From contig NZ_CP102951.1 of NCBI RefSeq assembly GCF_024741815.1, positions 2,433,001 through 2,497,000 on the forward strand: DNA of 64,000 bases, in the 5' to 3' direction. Positions 17,519-26,670 of this stretch are shown one piece after another. Both the position numbers and the translations under genes were made by a program. Source of the stretch: Pseudomonas sp. LS1212 (GTDB lineage: Bacteria > Pseudomonadota > Gammaproteobacteria > Pseudomonadales > Pseudomonadaceae). The notes beneath the pieces are model-generated. The model was not told the origin of the DNA. It searched no databases and was given only the letters and a program-made list of their open reading frames with translations. Positions within the stretch are counted from its first letter, which is position 1, and the number at the start of each line of letters is the position of its first letter.

Positions 17519-20500
17519 ATGAAATGGCACACCCAACCCCATCGCCTGATAAACCTGAGCCTGCTGGCAGCTGCCTTGCTGGGCACAGGATCCTTTGTCG
17601 AGGCCGCCGCACGTTGCGAGCGAACACTAGTCGCCAATGTCGTCGCGTTCGACCAACCACTTATGTTCAACCGCCTTGGTGCGCAGAACGCCAACGGGAT
17701 GATCTTCGCCCTGCGCCGCGACGTGGTCGACGACAACGATGTCCCGTTGACCCAGGGCGGTTCGGCCATTCCCGGCAAAGTCACGCTACGCCCGGACAAA
17801 CGCCCGCGGCCCATGGTGCTGCGCGTGGCCGCCGGTGATTGCCTGACCGTCAACCTGCAGAACCTGTTGGCCTACCAGGCCAACCCGAACAAACACAAGG
17901 AAGGCGGCGAAGGGGAAGAGGACCCCCATGCCCTTCCCGTCGCCGACGAGCAGGTCAGCACCCGCCATGTCGGCCTGCAAATAAACGGCATGCAGCCACT
18001 CAACAGCATCTCGGACCTGGCGGCCAACACCGGGCGCAATGGCGATTTCCTGCTGGCCCCCGGCGCCAGCCGCTCTTACACGATCTACGCCGAGCGCGAA
18101 GGCGCGTACGCTGCCAGCAGTCTGGGGGCGACCTTCGGCGGCGAAGCCACCTCCGGCAACGTAGCCAACGGTCTGTTTGCCCAGGTAGTGGTGGTGCCCA
18201 AGGGTGGCCGCACCTACCGCAACGCGGTCACCGAAGAAGAAATGCGCCTGGCCAGCAGCGGCCGGACACCGGCCGGGCAACCGATCATCGATTACCAGGC
18301 CCGTTACCCGCAGCGCGAACCCTGGATCCGTGAGGGCAAGGCCGGGACGCCGATCCTGAACATGGTCGACGGCAGCGAGATCATCGCCAGCGACACCGAT
18401 GCGATCGTGATGGGCCCCAATGCCGACGGCAGTTTCCCGCCTTCGACCTATCCGCTGGAGAACCTGGGCAAACGTAACCCGGCCTTGCCCAACCGGCTTG
18501 AGCCGTTCCGCGATTTCGCCTCTGTGTTCAACGACGAGTCGGCCGTGACCCAGGCGTTCCCCGGTTACTGGTCGGACCCGGTGATGGGCCGTGTGCTGGA
18601 ACCGGTCGGTGATGCGTTCATGATCAACTATGGCTCCGGTGGCTTGGGCGCCGATGTCGTTGCCAACCGCCTGGGCGTGGGCCCGATGCACGATTGCCTG
18701 TCCTGTGCCTATGAGGAGTTCTTCCTCAGCGCCCACACCGCCGGCGATGTCGCCATGCTGGTGGACGTACCGGCCAACATCGGCCTGGAGCACATGCAGC
18801 CCGGCCAGGTTCCGCCCGCCGACAAGGTCGGGATCAAGGCAACCATGGCGCTGTTCCCGGCCGAGCCGTCGAATGTGAACCACAGCTACATTGGCGACTT
18901 CGTCAAATTCCGCAATACCCACAATGGCAAAGAGCAGCACATCTTCCACCTGCACGGCCATCAATGGCTGTTCAACCCGAACGACGACAACTCCGACTAC
19001 GTCGATGCCCAAGGCATTGGCCCTGGCTCGGGCTATACCTATGAAATCGCCAACGGTGGCTCGGGCAACCGCAACCGGGTGTCTGGCGATGCCATCTATC
19101 ACTGCCATTTCTACCCGCACTTCGCCCAGGGCATGTGGAGCATGTGGCGGGTCCATGATGTGTTCGAAGAGGGCACCCGCCTGGAAGTCTCCCAACAAGG
19201 CCCGGATGGCTATCACAGTACCCCGTTTGCCCTGCGCAGCGGCAAGCCGGCTGCCGGCGCCCGGGCCTTGCCCGATGGCGAGATCGTTGCCGGTACGCCG
19301 ATTCCGGCGGTGGTCCCGCTGCCTGGCAAAGCCATGCCGCCGATGCCTGGCCAGGTGGCGGTAGTGCCCAAGCTCGGTGAACGCCTGGTTGCGGCGCATG
19401 AGGATGGCAATCCTCACGGCGGCAACAGCGAACCTTCGATCATCGGCTCGGTGGCGCTGGTCGATCGCAGCGATGCCAACCGCAACCCCGACGGCACGCT
19501 GAAAAACCCCGGCTATCCCTTCTGGATCGGCGGAATCGAAAGCACGGTCGGGCAACGCCCACCAACCCCGCCACTGGACATGCTCGACCCGACCAAGGCC
19601 CAGCAGTTGCGTGACAGCGGCGAGGCCCTGTGGGCCGCGCTTGATCCAACCCAGGTCAATGGCTGGGACGGTGGTCTGCCACGGCACTCGCTGGACGGTG
19701 TGGCAGCCGGTGGCAAAGCCGATTCAGTGGTCAGCGCCCTGGATTTCTCCAAGCGGATTACCCGGGCCAAGGCGGTCTTTATCCCTGAGGAGGGCAACGA
19801 TGTCGAGCAGGCGGCCATGGCCTTCCACGCCAAGCGCGAACACCCAAGCTACGCCGTGCTGCCGGGCAACATCGTGCAGCCGCGCAATTTCCGCACCAAC
19901 GGCTCGACACCGGTGGCCGGTGCGCCATACTTCGAACCGTGCATGGACGACCGGCAGAAACGCCTGACTTCCAGTGCCGGTCTCGGCGAGTTCAACAGCG
20001 GCGAGCGTGCCGATGGCATGTCCTTTACCGGCTCTTCGCCATTCACTGCCGACCATCCGCGTATCTATAAAGGTGCCAACATTCAGTTCGACGCCGTGTT
20101 CAACAAGGTCGGTTACCACTTCCCGCAGCAGCGGATGATTTCGCTCTGGGACGACGCCTGGGCGGTGATCAACAAGCAACGGCCACCAGAACCGCTGGTC
20201 ATGCGCATGAATACCTTCGATTGCGTGATGTACCAGCACACCAACCTGATTCCGTCCTACTACGAGCTGGACGATTTCCAGGTGCGCACCCCGACCGACG
20301 TGATCGGCCAGCACATCCACCTGCCCAAGTGGGACCTGACTGCGGCCGACGGCTCCTCCAACGGCTGGAACTACGAGGACGGCATCCTGTCGCCAGCCAC
20401 TGTGGTTGAGCGCATCCACGCCATTCGTCAATTCAACGGCTGCCAGCAGCCCGATCCGCGCGACGGTACGGCTACCTGCCCGCAAGCGAAGAACCATCCG

Positions 20501-23311
20501 TACTTCGGCCAATACGGCCGGGCTGACTGGGTCGGTGCGCGTACGGCCATGCAGCGTTGGTTCGTCGACCCCGTGGTGAACACACGGGGTATCGACCGTG
20601 GCCTGGGCACCATCTTCACCCACGACCACATGGGCCCATCGACTCACCAGCAACTGGGGCTGTACGCCACCGTGCTGGCTGAACCTGCCGGCTCAACCTG
20701 GTTCCATGCCGAGACCGGCGAGCCACTGGGTACGCGCCAGGACGGCGGGCCGACTTCATGGCAGGCGGTGGTGTCCACCGGTGACCTGGATGGCGATGGC
20801 CGCAACGACAGCTTCCGGGAGTTCTTCCTGGAATACAGCGACTTCCAGCATGCCTATGAAGCCGGCGTCTATGTCGGTGCCGGCCCCAACGGCGTGCCTG
20901 ACGCCGGGGCATTCCCGGCCACCGCGGACAGCTTCCGTTACGCCATCAACCCGCCGGTACGCCAAGGCTCGGAAAATATGCTCGACTCGGTGACCGAAGT
21001 GGCGGGCGGCGAGGTGCCGAGTTGCCCGAACCGGCCTTGCCCGCAAGCGATTTCGGTCGATGACCCGGGGATATTCGTGGTCAACTACCGCAGCGAGCCG
21101 CTGGGGCTGCGGGTCTACGATCCGAATCGCATCGCGCCGGACGGCAAGCCCGGCATGCAGGCCGACGGTCTGGCCGGTGACCTGGGCTATGCCCTGCAAA
21201 CGCGTACCGACCGAGCCATCGCTGCATTGAACATGGCGCCGAGCGCAATCACCGCGGCAACGGGCCCAACCGGTGGCACCACCACCTTCCCGCCGCATAT
21301 CAACCGTGGCGGCGATCAGCCGGGCGATCCGTTCACCCCTATGCTGCGGACCTACACGGGTGACAACGTGCGCTTGCGGGTGCATGCCGGTGGCTATGAG
21401 GAAACCCACAACGTGACCCTGCACGGCGTCAAATGGCTGCAGACCGGCAGCGGCTTCGGCAGCAGCTCCAACTCCGGCTGGCGCGCCTCGCAGATGATCG
21501 GCCTCTCCGAGCAGATGGGCTTCCTGGCGCCGGTCACGATGGCCTCCAGCTCGGCGGCCACTACCGGTGACTACCTGTACTCGATGGACGCCGCGATGGA
21601 GGGCTACTGGAGCGGTATCTGGGGCGTGATGCGCAACTACACCGCCAGCCGCAATGACCTGTTCGCGCTGCCGAACAACCCCAAACCGGTGGCGGCGCGC
21701 AACACCGTGGCCTTTGACGGGGTGTGCCCGCGCTACAGTGCCAACCCCAACGGTATCGGTACCCGGCCGACCCAGCAGCGCAGCTTTGAAGTGGTCGCGG
21801 CGCTGGCCAACGACATCCTGAGCAACCCACTGGCCCTGACCATCGGTGATCCGCAGGGCGTCGGCCAGCATGTGGGCGGGCCGCTGAACCCGGACGGCGG
21901 CACCCTGGTACTCAACCCACGGCCGACCACCATCGCGCAAGCCACTGTGGTCGACCTCGAGGATGGCGTGAGCTTCACCATTGGCGGTCAGGCCGGCCCA
22001 CTGCATGACCCGACCGCCGTCCTGTATGTGCGCAAGGCCGACCTGGACCCTGTCACCGGCAAGCTCAAGGCCGGGGTCCCGATCGAGCCGCTGATGCTGC
22101 GTGCGGCGGCTGGCGACTGCATCAGCGTCACCCTGGAGAATCGTCTGCCGCTGGTGATGCCTGACCTGGCCAACACCTCGGTCATGCAGGGCACGGTCAA
22201 GCGCGATCGCAATGGCGCCAAGGGCTCGACCACCTTCAACAACAACCTGATGCGGCCATCGAGCCATATCGGTCTGCACGCCCAGTTGCTGACCTACGAC
22301 ATCACCAAGGCCGACGGCGCGAATGTCGGCATCAACCCGGTCCAGACCGTGCCGCCGCGCAACGGCAGCAGCGGGGCTTATCCGAGCAAGACCTACCAGT
22401 ACTACGCCGGGCATCTGGAGCGCGAAGGCAAGCCGGTCTCGCAGCTGGGACGCAACGTTGACAACATCAACGCCACGGCCATCGAGTTCGGTGGGCTGAA
22501 CCTGACCCCGGCCGATGTGATCAAGCAGCCGCAGAAAGGCCTGGCCGGCGGCATGAGCATCCTGCCGGTCGGCGCCACCTGGACCGAAGACGCCAGCAGC
22601 CGCGCCCAGGCCACGGTGCAGGCGCCGAACCAGACCGCCTACCGCGACTTCATGCTGCTCTGGCAAAAGGGCTTGAACCTGCGCTGGGCCAATGGTCGGC
22701 CGGTGGAAAGCATCGCCTCTGGAGGTGGCGGCATGCCGGAAGATCCGGAAGACAACTCGGGCATGGCGTTCAACTACAAGACCGAGCCCATGTGGTACCG
22801 CTTCGGCCTCGCTCCGGACGCGCCGTTCGGCCATGCCGATGGTCATGGCTGGGCGGATGTCAACAACGCGCACATGGCCTACAGCAATGCGTTGGTCGGT
22901 GGCGATCCGGTGACCCCGGTCCTGCGCGTCAAGCCCGGACAGCCGTTCCGCACCCATGTGCTGATGGCCGCTGGCAGTGCGCGCGGTTCGACCTTCCAGC
23001 TCGACGGTCACCTCTGGCCGCTGCAATCGGTGCAAAGCGAGAAGACTGACAGCAATGGATTTCCGATGAACTCGCCAGGTGTCGGCTCGGTGCGCTTCGG
23101 CCACAATCCGATGTCGATGTACAGCGGCGCCCAGGAGAGTGTACTGCCGGCCGGGCACTTCAGCTTCATGATGCCCAGCGGCGGCGGGATCAACGCAGTC
23201 CCCGGCGATTATCTGATGCGCGACTACGCTGGTTTTGGCAATGCCGGCGGCCTGTGGGGACTCCTGCGGGTCACCAATGAGCCGGAACCGGCCGCCACTC
23301 CGACACCGTGA
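17519..23311 (+). CDS. mnxG: Giant multicopper oxidase, MnxG-type manganese(II) oxidase
   Basis: 1930 aa, the length class of Pseudomonas MnxG, preceded by GGAGG and starting with a Sec signal peptide (LINLSLLAAALLGTGSFVEA). Several cupredoxin-like domains carry copper motifs: HLHGHQW (from residue 477), HCHFYPHFAQGM (528-539, type 1/trinuclear pattern), QHTN (907) and HIHLP (932), HDHMGPSTHQ (1035-1044) and HNVTLHG (1297). The product oxidises Mn(II) to Mn(IV) oxide outside the cell in P. putida GB-1. First gene of an operon with a propeller protein and two SCO proteins, which may supply copper. The flanking type II-like genes suggest how the protein leaves the cell. Confidence 0.93.
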   Translation: MKWHTQPHRLINLSLLAAALLGTGSFVEAAARCERTLVANVVAFDQPLMFNRLGAQNANGMIFALRRDVVDDNDVPLTQGGSAIPGKVTLRPDKRPRPMVLRVAAGDCLTVNLQNLLAYQANPNKHKEGGEGEEDPHALPVADEQVSTRHVGLQINGMQPLNSISDLAANTGRNGDFLLAPGASRSYTIYAEREGAYAASSLGATFGGEATSGNVANGLFAQVVVVPKGGRTYRNAVTEEEMRLASSGRTPAGQPIIDYQARYPQREPWIREGKAGTPILNMVDGSEIIASDTDAIVMGPNADGSFPPSTYPLENLGKRNPALPNRLEPFRDFASVFNDESAVTQAFPGYWSDPVMGRVLEPVGDAFMINYGSGGLGADVVANRLGVGPMHDCLSCAYEEFFLSAHTAGDVAMLVDVPANIGLEHMQPGQVPPADKVGIKATMALFPAEPSNVNHSYIGDFVKFRNTHNGKEQHIFHLHGHQWLFNPNDDNSDYVDAQGIGPGSGYTYEIANGGSGNRNRVSGDAIYHCHFYPHFAQGMWSMWRVHDVFEEGTRLEVSQQGPDGYHSTPFALRSGKPAAGARALPDGEIVAGTPIPAVVPLPGKAMPPMPGQVAVVPKLGERLVAAHEDGNPHGGNSEPSIIGSVALVDRSDANRNPDGTLKNPGYPFWIGGIESTVGQRPPTPPLDMLDPTKAQQLRDSGEALWAALDPTQVNGWDGGLPRHSLDGVAAGGKADSVVSALDFSKRITRAKAVFIPEEGNDVEQAAMAFHAKREHPSYAVLPGNIVQPRNFRTNGSTPVAGAPYFEPCMDDRQKRLTSSAGLGEFNSGERADGMSFTGSSPFTADHPRIYKGANIQFDAVFNKVGYHFPQQRMISLWDDAWAVINKQRPPEPLVMRMNTFDCVMYQHTNLIPSYYELDDFQVRTPTDVIGQHIHLPKWDLTAADGSSNGWNYEDGILSPATVVERIHAIRQFNGCQQPDPRDGTATCPQAKNHPYFGQYGRADWVGARTAMQRWFVDPVVNTRGIDRGLGTIFTHDHMGPSTHQQLGLYATVLAEPAGSTWFHAETGEPLGTRQDGGPTSWQAVVSTGDLDGDGRNDSFREFFLEYSDFQHAYEAGVYVGAGPNGVPDAGAFPATADSFRYAINPPVRQGSENMLDSVTEVAGGEVPSCPNRPCPQAISVDDPGIFVVNYRSEPLGLRVYDPNRIAPDGKPGMQADGLAGDLGYALQTRTDRAIAALNMAPSAITAATGPTGGTTTFPPHINRGGDQPGDPFTPMLRTYTGDNVRLRVHAGGYEETHNVTLHGVKWLQTGSGFGSSSNSGWRASQMIGLSEQMGFLAPVTMASSSAATTGDYLYSMDAAMEGYWSGIWGVMRNYTASRNDLFALPNNPKPVAARNTVAFDGVCPRYSANPNGIGTRPTQQRSFEVVAALANDILSNPLALTIGDPQGVGQHVGGPLNPDGGTLVLNPRPTTIAQATVVDLEDGVSFTIGGQAGPLHDPTAVLYVRKADLDPVTGKLKAGVPIEPLMLRAAAGDCISVTLENRLPLVMPDLANTSVMQGTVKRDRNGAKGSTTFNNNLMRPSSHIGLHAQLLTYDITKADGANVGINPVQTVPPRNGSSGAYPSKTYQYYAGHLEREGKPVSQLGRNVDNINATAIEFGGLNLTPADVIKQPQKGLAGGMSILPVGATWTEDASSRAQATVQAPNQTAYRDFMLLWQKGLNLRWANGRPVESIASGGGGMPEDPEDNSGMAFNYKTEPMWYRFGLAPDAPFGHADGHGWADVNNAHMAYSNALVGGDPVTPVLRVKPGQPFRTHVLMAAGSARGSTFQLDGHLWPLQSVQSEKTDSNGFPMNSPGVGSVRFGHNPMSMYSGAQESVLPAGHFSFMMPSGGGINAVPGDYLMRDYAGFGNAGGLWGLLRVTNEPEPAATPTP

Positions 23312-23335
23312 AGATTGTCTGTGGCAAATGAGGAA

Positions 23336-23357
23336 CGGGCCCGATCCCATGGGCCCG
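23336..23357 (+). terminator. Hairpin between mnxG and the propeller gene
   Basis: CGGGCCC and GGGCCCG flank an 8-nt loop 24 nt after the mnxG stop. There is no T-run, so partial termination or 3'-end stabilisation of the mnxG message is more likely than full termination. Confidence 0.4.
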
Positions 23358-23415
23358 CTCTGTACAAAAAATAATAAAGCCACCGGGCCAAGCCGGTGAG
23401 CCAGGAGGATGCGCA

Positions 23416-25389
23416 GTGAACGCCTCAATCGTCAAAGGACCCTTTGTTGCGCTGCTGATGGGCCTGTTCCTGGCCGCGCTGCTGTATTGGTATGAGGGGC
23501 AGTGTGATGATGTGTTGCCACTCATTACTCCCGTGGAGCCCCAGCAACGGCTGGAGCGTGACGGGGTGTCGATTGAATTCGAGGCCCGGCCGGTCAACGG
23601 CGGTGCGTTGACCGAGGGCATGTTTGCCGATGTCCGCTTTCGCATCACCGATTCGGCCTCCGGCCAGCCATTGTCGGGAATCGCCCCCGGAGCCTGGCTT
23701 GATCAGGCTCAGGCTGGCGAACTCGCTTCGGCGCGGGACAAGAGCTGCAAATCCCGGGTGGCCCTGTACCTCAAGAGCAGCATCGGGGCACGACCCTTGC
23801 TCGACCTGAACAGCTACTACCTGCTGGTACTGAACAAGGACGCCAGCCTGACAGTCATCGATCCGTCGGTTTCCGTGGGCGGGGTCACCAGCACCATGGC
23901 CCGCATCGCGCTCAAGCAAGCGCCGATGGACTGGGTTGCCGGCGCCGATGACAAACGGGTGTTCGTGTCCATGCCGACTGCCGGGGAAGTGGCGGTGATC
24001 GACGCGGAAAAATTCCAGCTGCTCGCCAACCTGAGCGCCGGCAGTGAACCGGTACGGGTCGCCCTGCAACCGGACGAACGCCTGTTGTGGGTTGGCAACA
24101 ATGCCCGCGATGAGGCCAGGAGCGGGGTGACGATCATCGATACACAGTCGCTCAAAACCCTCAAGTACCTGGCCACCGGCAAAGGTCACCATGAAATCGC
24201 CTTCAGCAAGGACTCGCGTTATGCCTTTGTCAGCAACCGGGACAGCGGCACGTTGAGCGTGATCGATGTGGCAACGCTCGAGGTCCAGCAGCAACTGCAC
24301 ACAGGCTCGCACCCCTTGTCGGTGGCCTATTCACCCTTGTCCCAGGCCGTTTATGTTGCCGATGGCAAGGACGGCACCATTACCGTCGTCGATGCCGCCA
24401 GCCTGCAAGTGCGCAAGGTGATCAAGGGTCAGCGGGGCCTGGGGCCGATGCGCTTCAGTGAAGATGGCCGTTTCGGCATCGTGCTCAATACCCTGGAAAA
24501 CCGGGCGCAAGTGATCGACGCGGCCAGTGACGAAGTGATTCATAGCCTGGAAGTGTCACCGGAACCCTTTCAACTGACCTTCACCAAGGCGTATGCCTAT
24601 ATTCGCGGCCTGGCCTCGCCGCGAGTGACCATGATCAACCTGTCCACCCTGGGCAAGGACCGTCAGCCGATCCTCCAGGGTTTCGAGGCCGGCCCTGCGG
24701 CACCGAGGCTGGCCGGTGATTTGCCATTGGCCCCGGGGTTGAGCCCGTCGCGCGATGACAACTCGGTGTTCGTGGTCAATCCGGTCGACAACACCACTTA
24801 CTTCTATGCCGAAGGCATGAACGCACCCATGTCCGGTTACCCCAACCGCGGGCACACCGCCCGGGCGGCCATGGTCATCGATCGCAGCCTGCGCGAAGTG
24901 GAGCCGGGGGTGTACAGCTCGCGAGTGAAGATGCCGGTGGCCGGGCGCTTCGATGTGGCCTTTTTGCTCAACCAGCCGCAGATCGTGCATTGCTTCAACA
25001 CTGAAATAGAAGTCAATCCGGCCCTGGAAAAAGCCCTGGCCACACCGCGCCTGGAGTTCCTGATGGACAAAGTGTCGGCGCCCCTGGGCAGTCCGTTCAA
25101 CGTCCGCCTGCGGGTGGTTGAAGGGCGCAGCGGTCATCCACGCAAGGGCCTCAAGGATTTGCAGTTGCGTTACTACCTGGCGCCTTCTTCACGGCCGCAG
25201 GAAGTGCTGACCAAAGAGGTGGCCGACGGCATCTATGAAGCCGCGCTGGACCTGCCCCAGGTCGGTGCCTATTACCTGCATGCCCGCTCGGCCACCCTGG
25301 GTGCCGCCTTCGATCAGCAGACCTATACCAGCTTGCGGGTCTTGCCGGGAAACCCGGTAAAGGTCCCCACAGGGAAAACCGAGCCATAA
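23416..25389 (+). CDS. YVTN-repeat beta-propeller protein, exported
   Basis: 657 aa from a GTG at 23416 with AGGAGG 7 nt upstream. An N-terminal hydrophobic segment (FVALLMGLFLAALLYWYEG) anchors or exports it. Residues about 140-420 contain repeated blades of the form YAFVSNRDSGTLSVIDVATL and AVYVADGKDGTITVVDAASL, a YVTN/cytochrome-cd1-like propeller. The flanking N- and C-terminal parts (FEARPVNGGALTEGMFADVRF and LRVVEGRSGHPRKGLKDLQ) look like immunoglobulin-like/FixH-type sandwiches. Function is unknown. Its place directly after mnxG suggests a periplasmic partner of the oxidase or of metal handling. Confidence 0.85.
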   Translation: MNASIVKGPFVALLMGLFLAALLYWYEGQCDDVLPLITPVEPQQRLERDGVSIEFEARPVNGGALTEGMFADVRFRITDSASGQPLSGIAPGAWLDQAQAGELASARDKSCKSRVALYLKSSIGARPLLDLNSYYLLVLNKDASLTVIDPSVSVGGVTSTMARIALKQAPMDWVAGADDKRVFVSMPTAGEVAVIDAEKFQLLANLSAGSEPVRVALQPDERLLWVGNNARDEARSGVTIIDTQSLKTLKYLATGKGHHEIAFSKDSRYAFVSNRDSGTLSVIDVATLEVQQQLHTGSHPLSVAYSPLSQAVYVADGKDGTITVVDAASLQVRKVIKGQRGLGPMRFSEDGRFGIVLNTLENRAQVIDAASDEVIHSLEVSPEPFQLTFTKAYAYIRGLASPRVTMINLSTLGKDRQPILQGFEAGPAAPRLAGDLPLAPGLSPSRDDNSVFVVNPVDNTTYFYAEGMNAPMSGYPNRGHTARAAMVIDRSLREVEPGVYSSRVKMPVAGRFDVAFLLNQPQIVHCFNTEIEVNPALEKALATPRLEFLMDKVSAPLGSPFNVRLRVVEGRSGHPRKGLKDLQLRYYLAPSSRPQEVLTKEVADGIYEAALDLPQVGAYYLHARSATLGAAFDQQTYTSLRVLPGNPVKVPTGKTEP

Positions 25390-25399
25390 GGAGCAACCC

Positions 25400-26053
25400 A
25401 TGAAATCCATGACTGTGAGCATTGCCATGGCACTTTTCGGCCTGGTGGGGATGGGCGGCCAGGTTCAGGCCCATTCGATGGACGAGCATGCCCAGCATGC
25501 CCAACAGGCAGCTGACACCCGGCAGGAGGGTACGCAGGTGTCGTTTGCCGATGTGTCGTTGCTCGATCAGAACGGTAAGCCGGTGCGCCTGAACCAGGAT
25601 CTGGTCCGCGACCGGATCGTGGTGATGGGCTTCATCTACACCAGTTGCACCACGGTTTGCCCATTGGTGTCATCGATCATGAGCAAAGTACAACAGCAGC
25701 TCGGCGGGCGAGTTGGCGACGACGTGCAACTGGTCTCGATCAGCATCGATCCGCAACGCGACGACCCGCCACGCTTGCTTGGCTATGCGAAAAAATTCCA
25801 GAGCGGCCCCGGCTGGAGCTGGCTGACCGGCAGCCCCCAGGCGATCAACGATACCCTCAAGGGCCTGGGCACCTGGACTGCCGATTATCGCAATCATCCG
25901 CCGCTGATCCTGGTCGGCGATGGCCGCAGTGATCACTGGACCCGCTTTTACGGCTTCACCGACCCGGCGCTGCTGGTCAAGCGCGTGCAGGAACTGGGGG
26001 CTGCGCGCGTGCACGCCCGGCATACCGCCGTCGCACAGGGGGAGCAGCCATGA
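25400..26053 (+). CDS. SCO1/SenC/PrrC family copper/redox protein (first copy)
   Basis: 217 aa with a signal peptide ending near GGQVQAHS and a His-rich linker (HSMDEHAQHAQ). The thioredoxin-like SCO domain holds the copper-binding CxxxC in YTSCTTVCPLVS, followed by VSISIDPQRDDPPRLLGYA and a conserved-His candidate in YRNHPPLILVGD. SCO proteins deliver copper to oxidase centres in the periplasm. Behind mnxG it probably metallates or reduces the Mn oxidase copper sites. The stop overlaps the next start (ATGA). Confidence 0.93.
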   Translation: MKSMTVSIAMALFGLVGMGGQVQAHSMDEHAQHAQQAADTRQEGTQVSFADVSLLDQNGKPVRLNQDLVRDRIVVMGFIYTSCTTVCPLVSSIMSKVQQQLGGRVGDDVQLVSISIDPQRDDPPRLLGYAKKFQSGPGWSWLTGSPQAINDTLKGLGTWTADYRNHPPLILVGDGRSDHWTRFYGFTDPALLVKRVQELGAARVHARHTAVAQGEQP

Positions 26054-26655
26054 AGCGCCTTCAATGGATCGCCCTGACCCTCTGCTGCTGGGCCTTGCCG
26101 ACGCTGGCACATGAGGCCGCAGTGCCGCCTGCACCTGCTCAGCCGCCAAGCGGAACACATGATGCCCAGGCGTATTTTACCGACACTCAGCTGCTCGACC
26201 AGAATGGCCAGCCCCTGCGCTTTTACAGTGATGTATTGAAAAACCGCGTGGTGCTGCTCAATGTGATCTTCACCCACTGCAACGATGCCTGCCCGCTGAT
26301 CACCCGTAAACTCAAGGAGGTACGCGACGCCCTGGGCGAGCCCCTGGCCAGCCAGGTGTATTTCATCTCCCTGACCAGCGACCCGCAAAACGACAGTCCG
26401 TCGGTGCTCAAAGACTTTGCCCGCAAGCAGGGTGCGGACAATCCCAATTGGCTGTTCCTGACCGGCGAACAGGCGAACATTGATCTGGTGCTGGGCCGTC
26501 TGGGCCACCTTATTCCAAGCCCCGAGCAACATTCGACGCAGCTTATCGTCGGTGACGTCGCCAATAAACGCTGGAGCAAGATCCGACCGGACGCACCGGC
26601 TGCGGCCATCGCCCAGCGCCTGCAATTGTTGACCATGCCCGTAGTCGGGCGCTGA
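26050..26655 (+). CDS. SCO1/SenC/PrrC family copper/redox protein (second copy)
   Basis: 201 aa with a signal peptide (LQWIALTLCCWALPTLAHEA). It shows the SCO fold with CxxxC in FTHCNDACPLIT, then FISLTSDPQNDSPSVLKDFA and a possible His ligand in PEQHSTQLIVGD. Identity to the preceding SCO is moderate by eye, so it is a diverged paralogue rather than a recent duplicate. Two successive SCO genes after mnxG suggest division of labour, for example copper delivery and thiol reduction. Confidence 0.92.
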   Translation: MKRLQWIALTLCCWALPTLAHEAAVPPAPAQPPSGTHDAQAYFTDTQLLDQNGQPLRFYSDVLKNRVVLLNVIFTHCNDACPLITRKLKEVRDALGEPLASQVYFISLTSDPQNDSPSVLKDFARKQGADNPNWLFLTGEQANIDLVLGRLGHLIPSPEQHSTQLIVGDVANKRWSKIRPDAPAAAIAQRLQLLTMPVVGR

Positions 26656-26670
26656 GTGCAGGTGGCCGCC

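Noticed and set aside
20756..23428. 890-aa open frame on the minus strand opposite mnxG, and similar long antisense frames (for example 17786-19687)
   Set aside because: They mirror the codon structure of the GC-rich mnxG frame, have no recognisable motifs or ribosome binding sites, and are expected shadows of a long high-GC gene.
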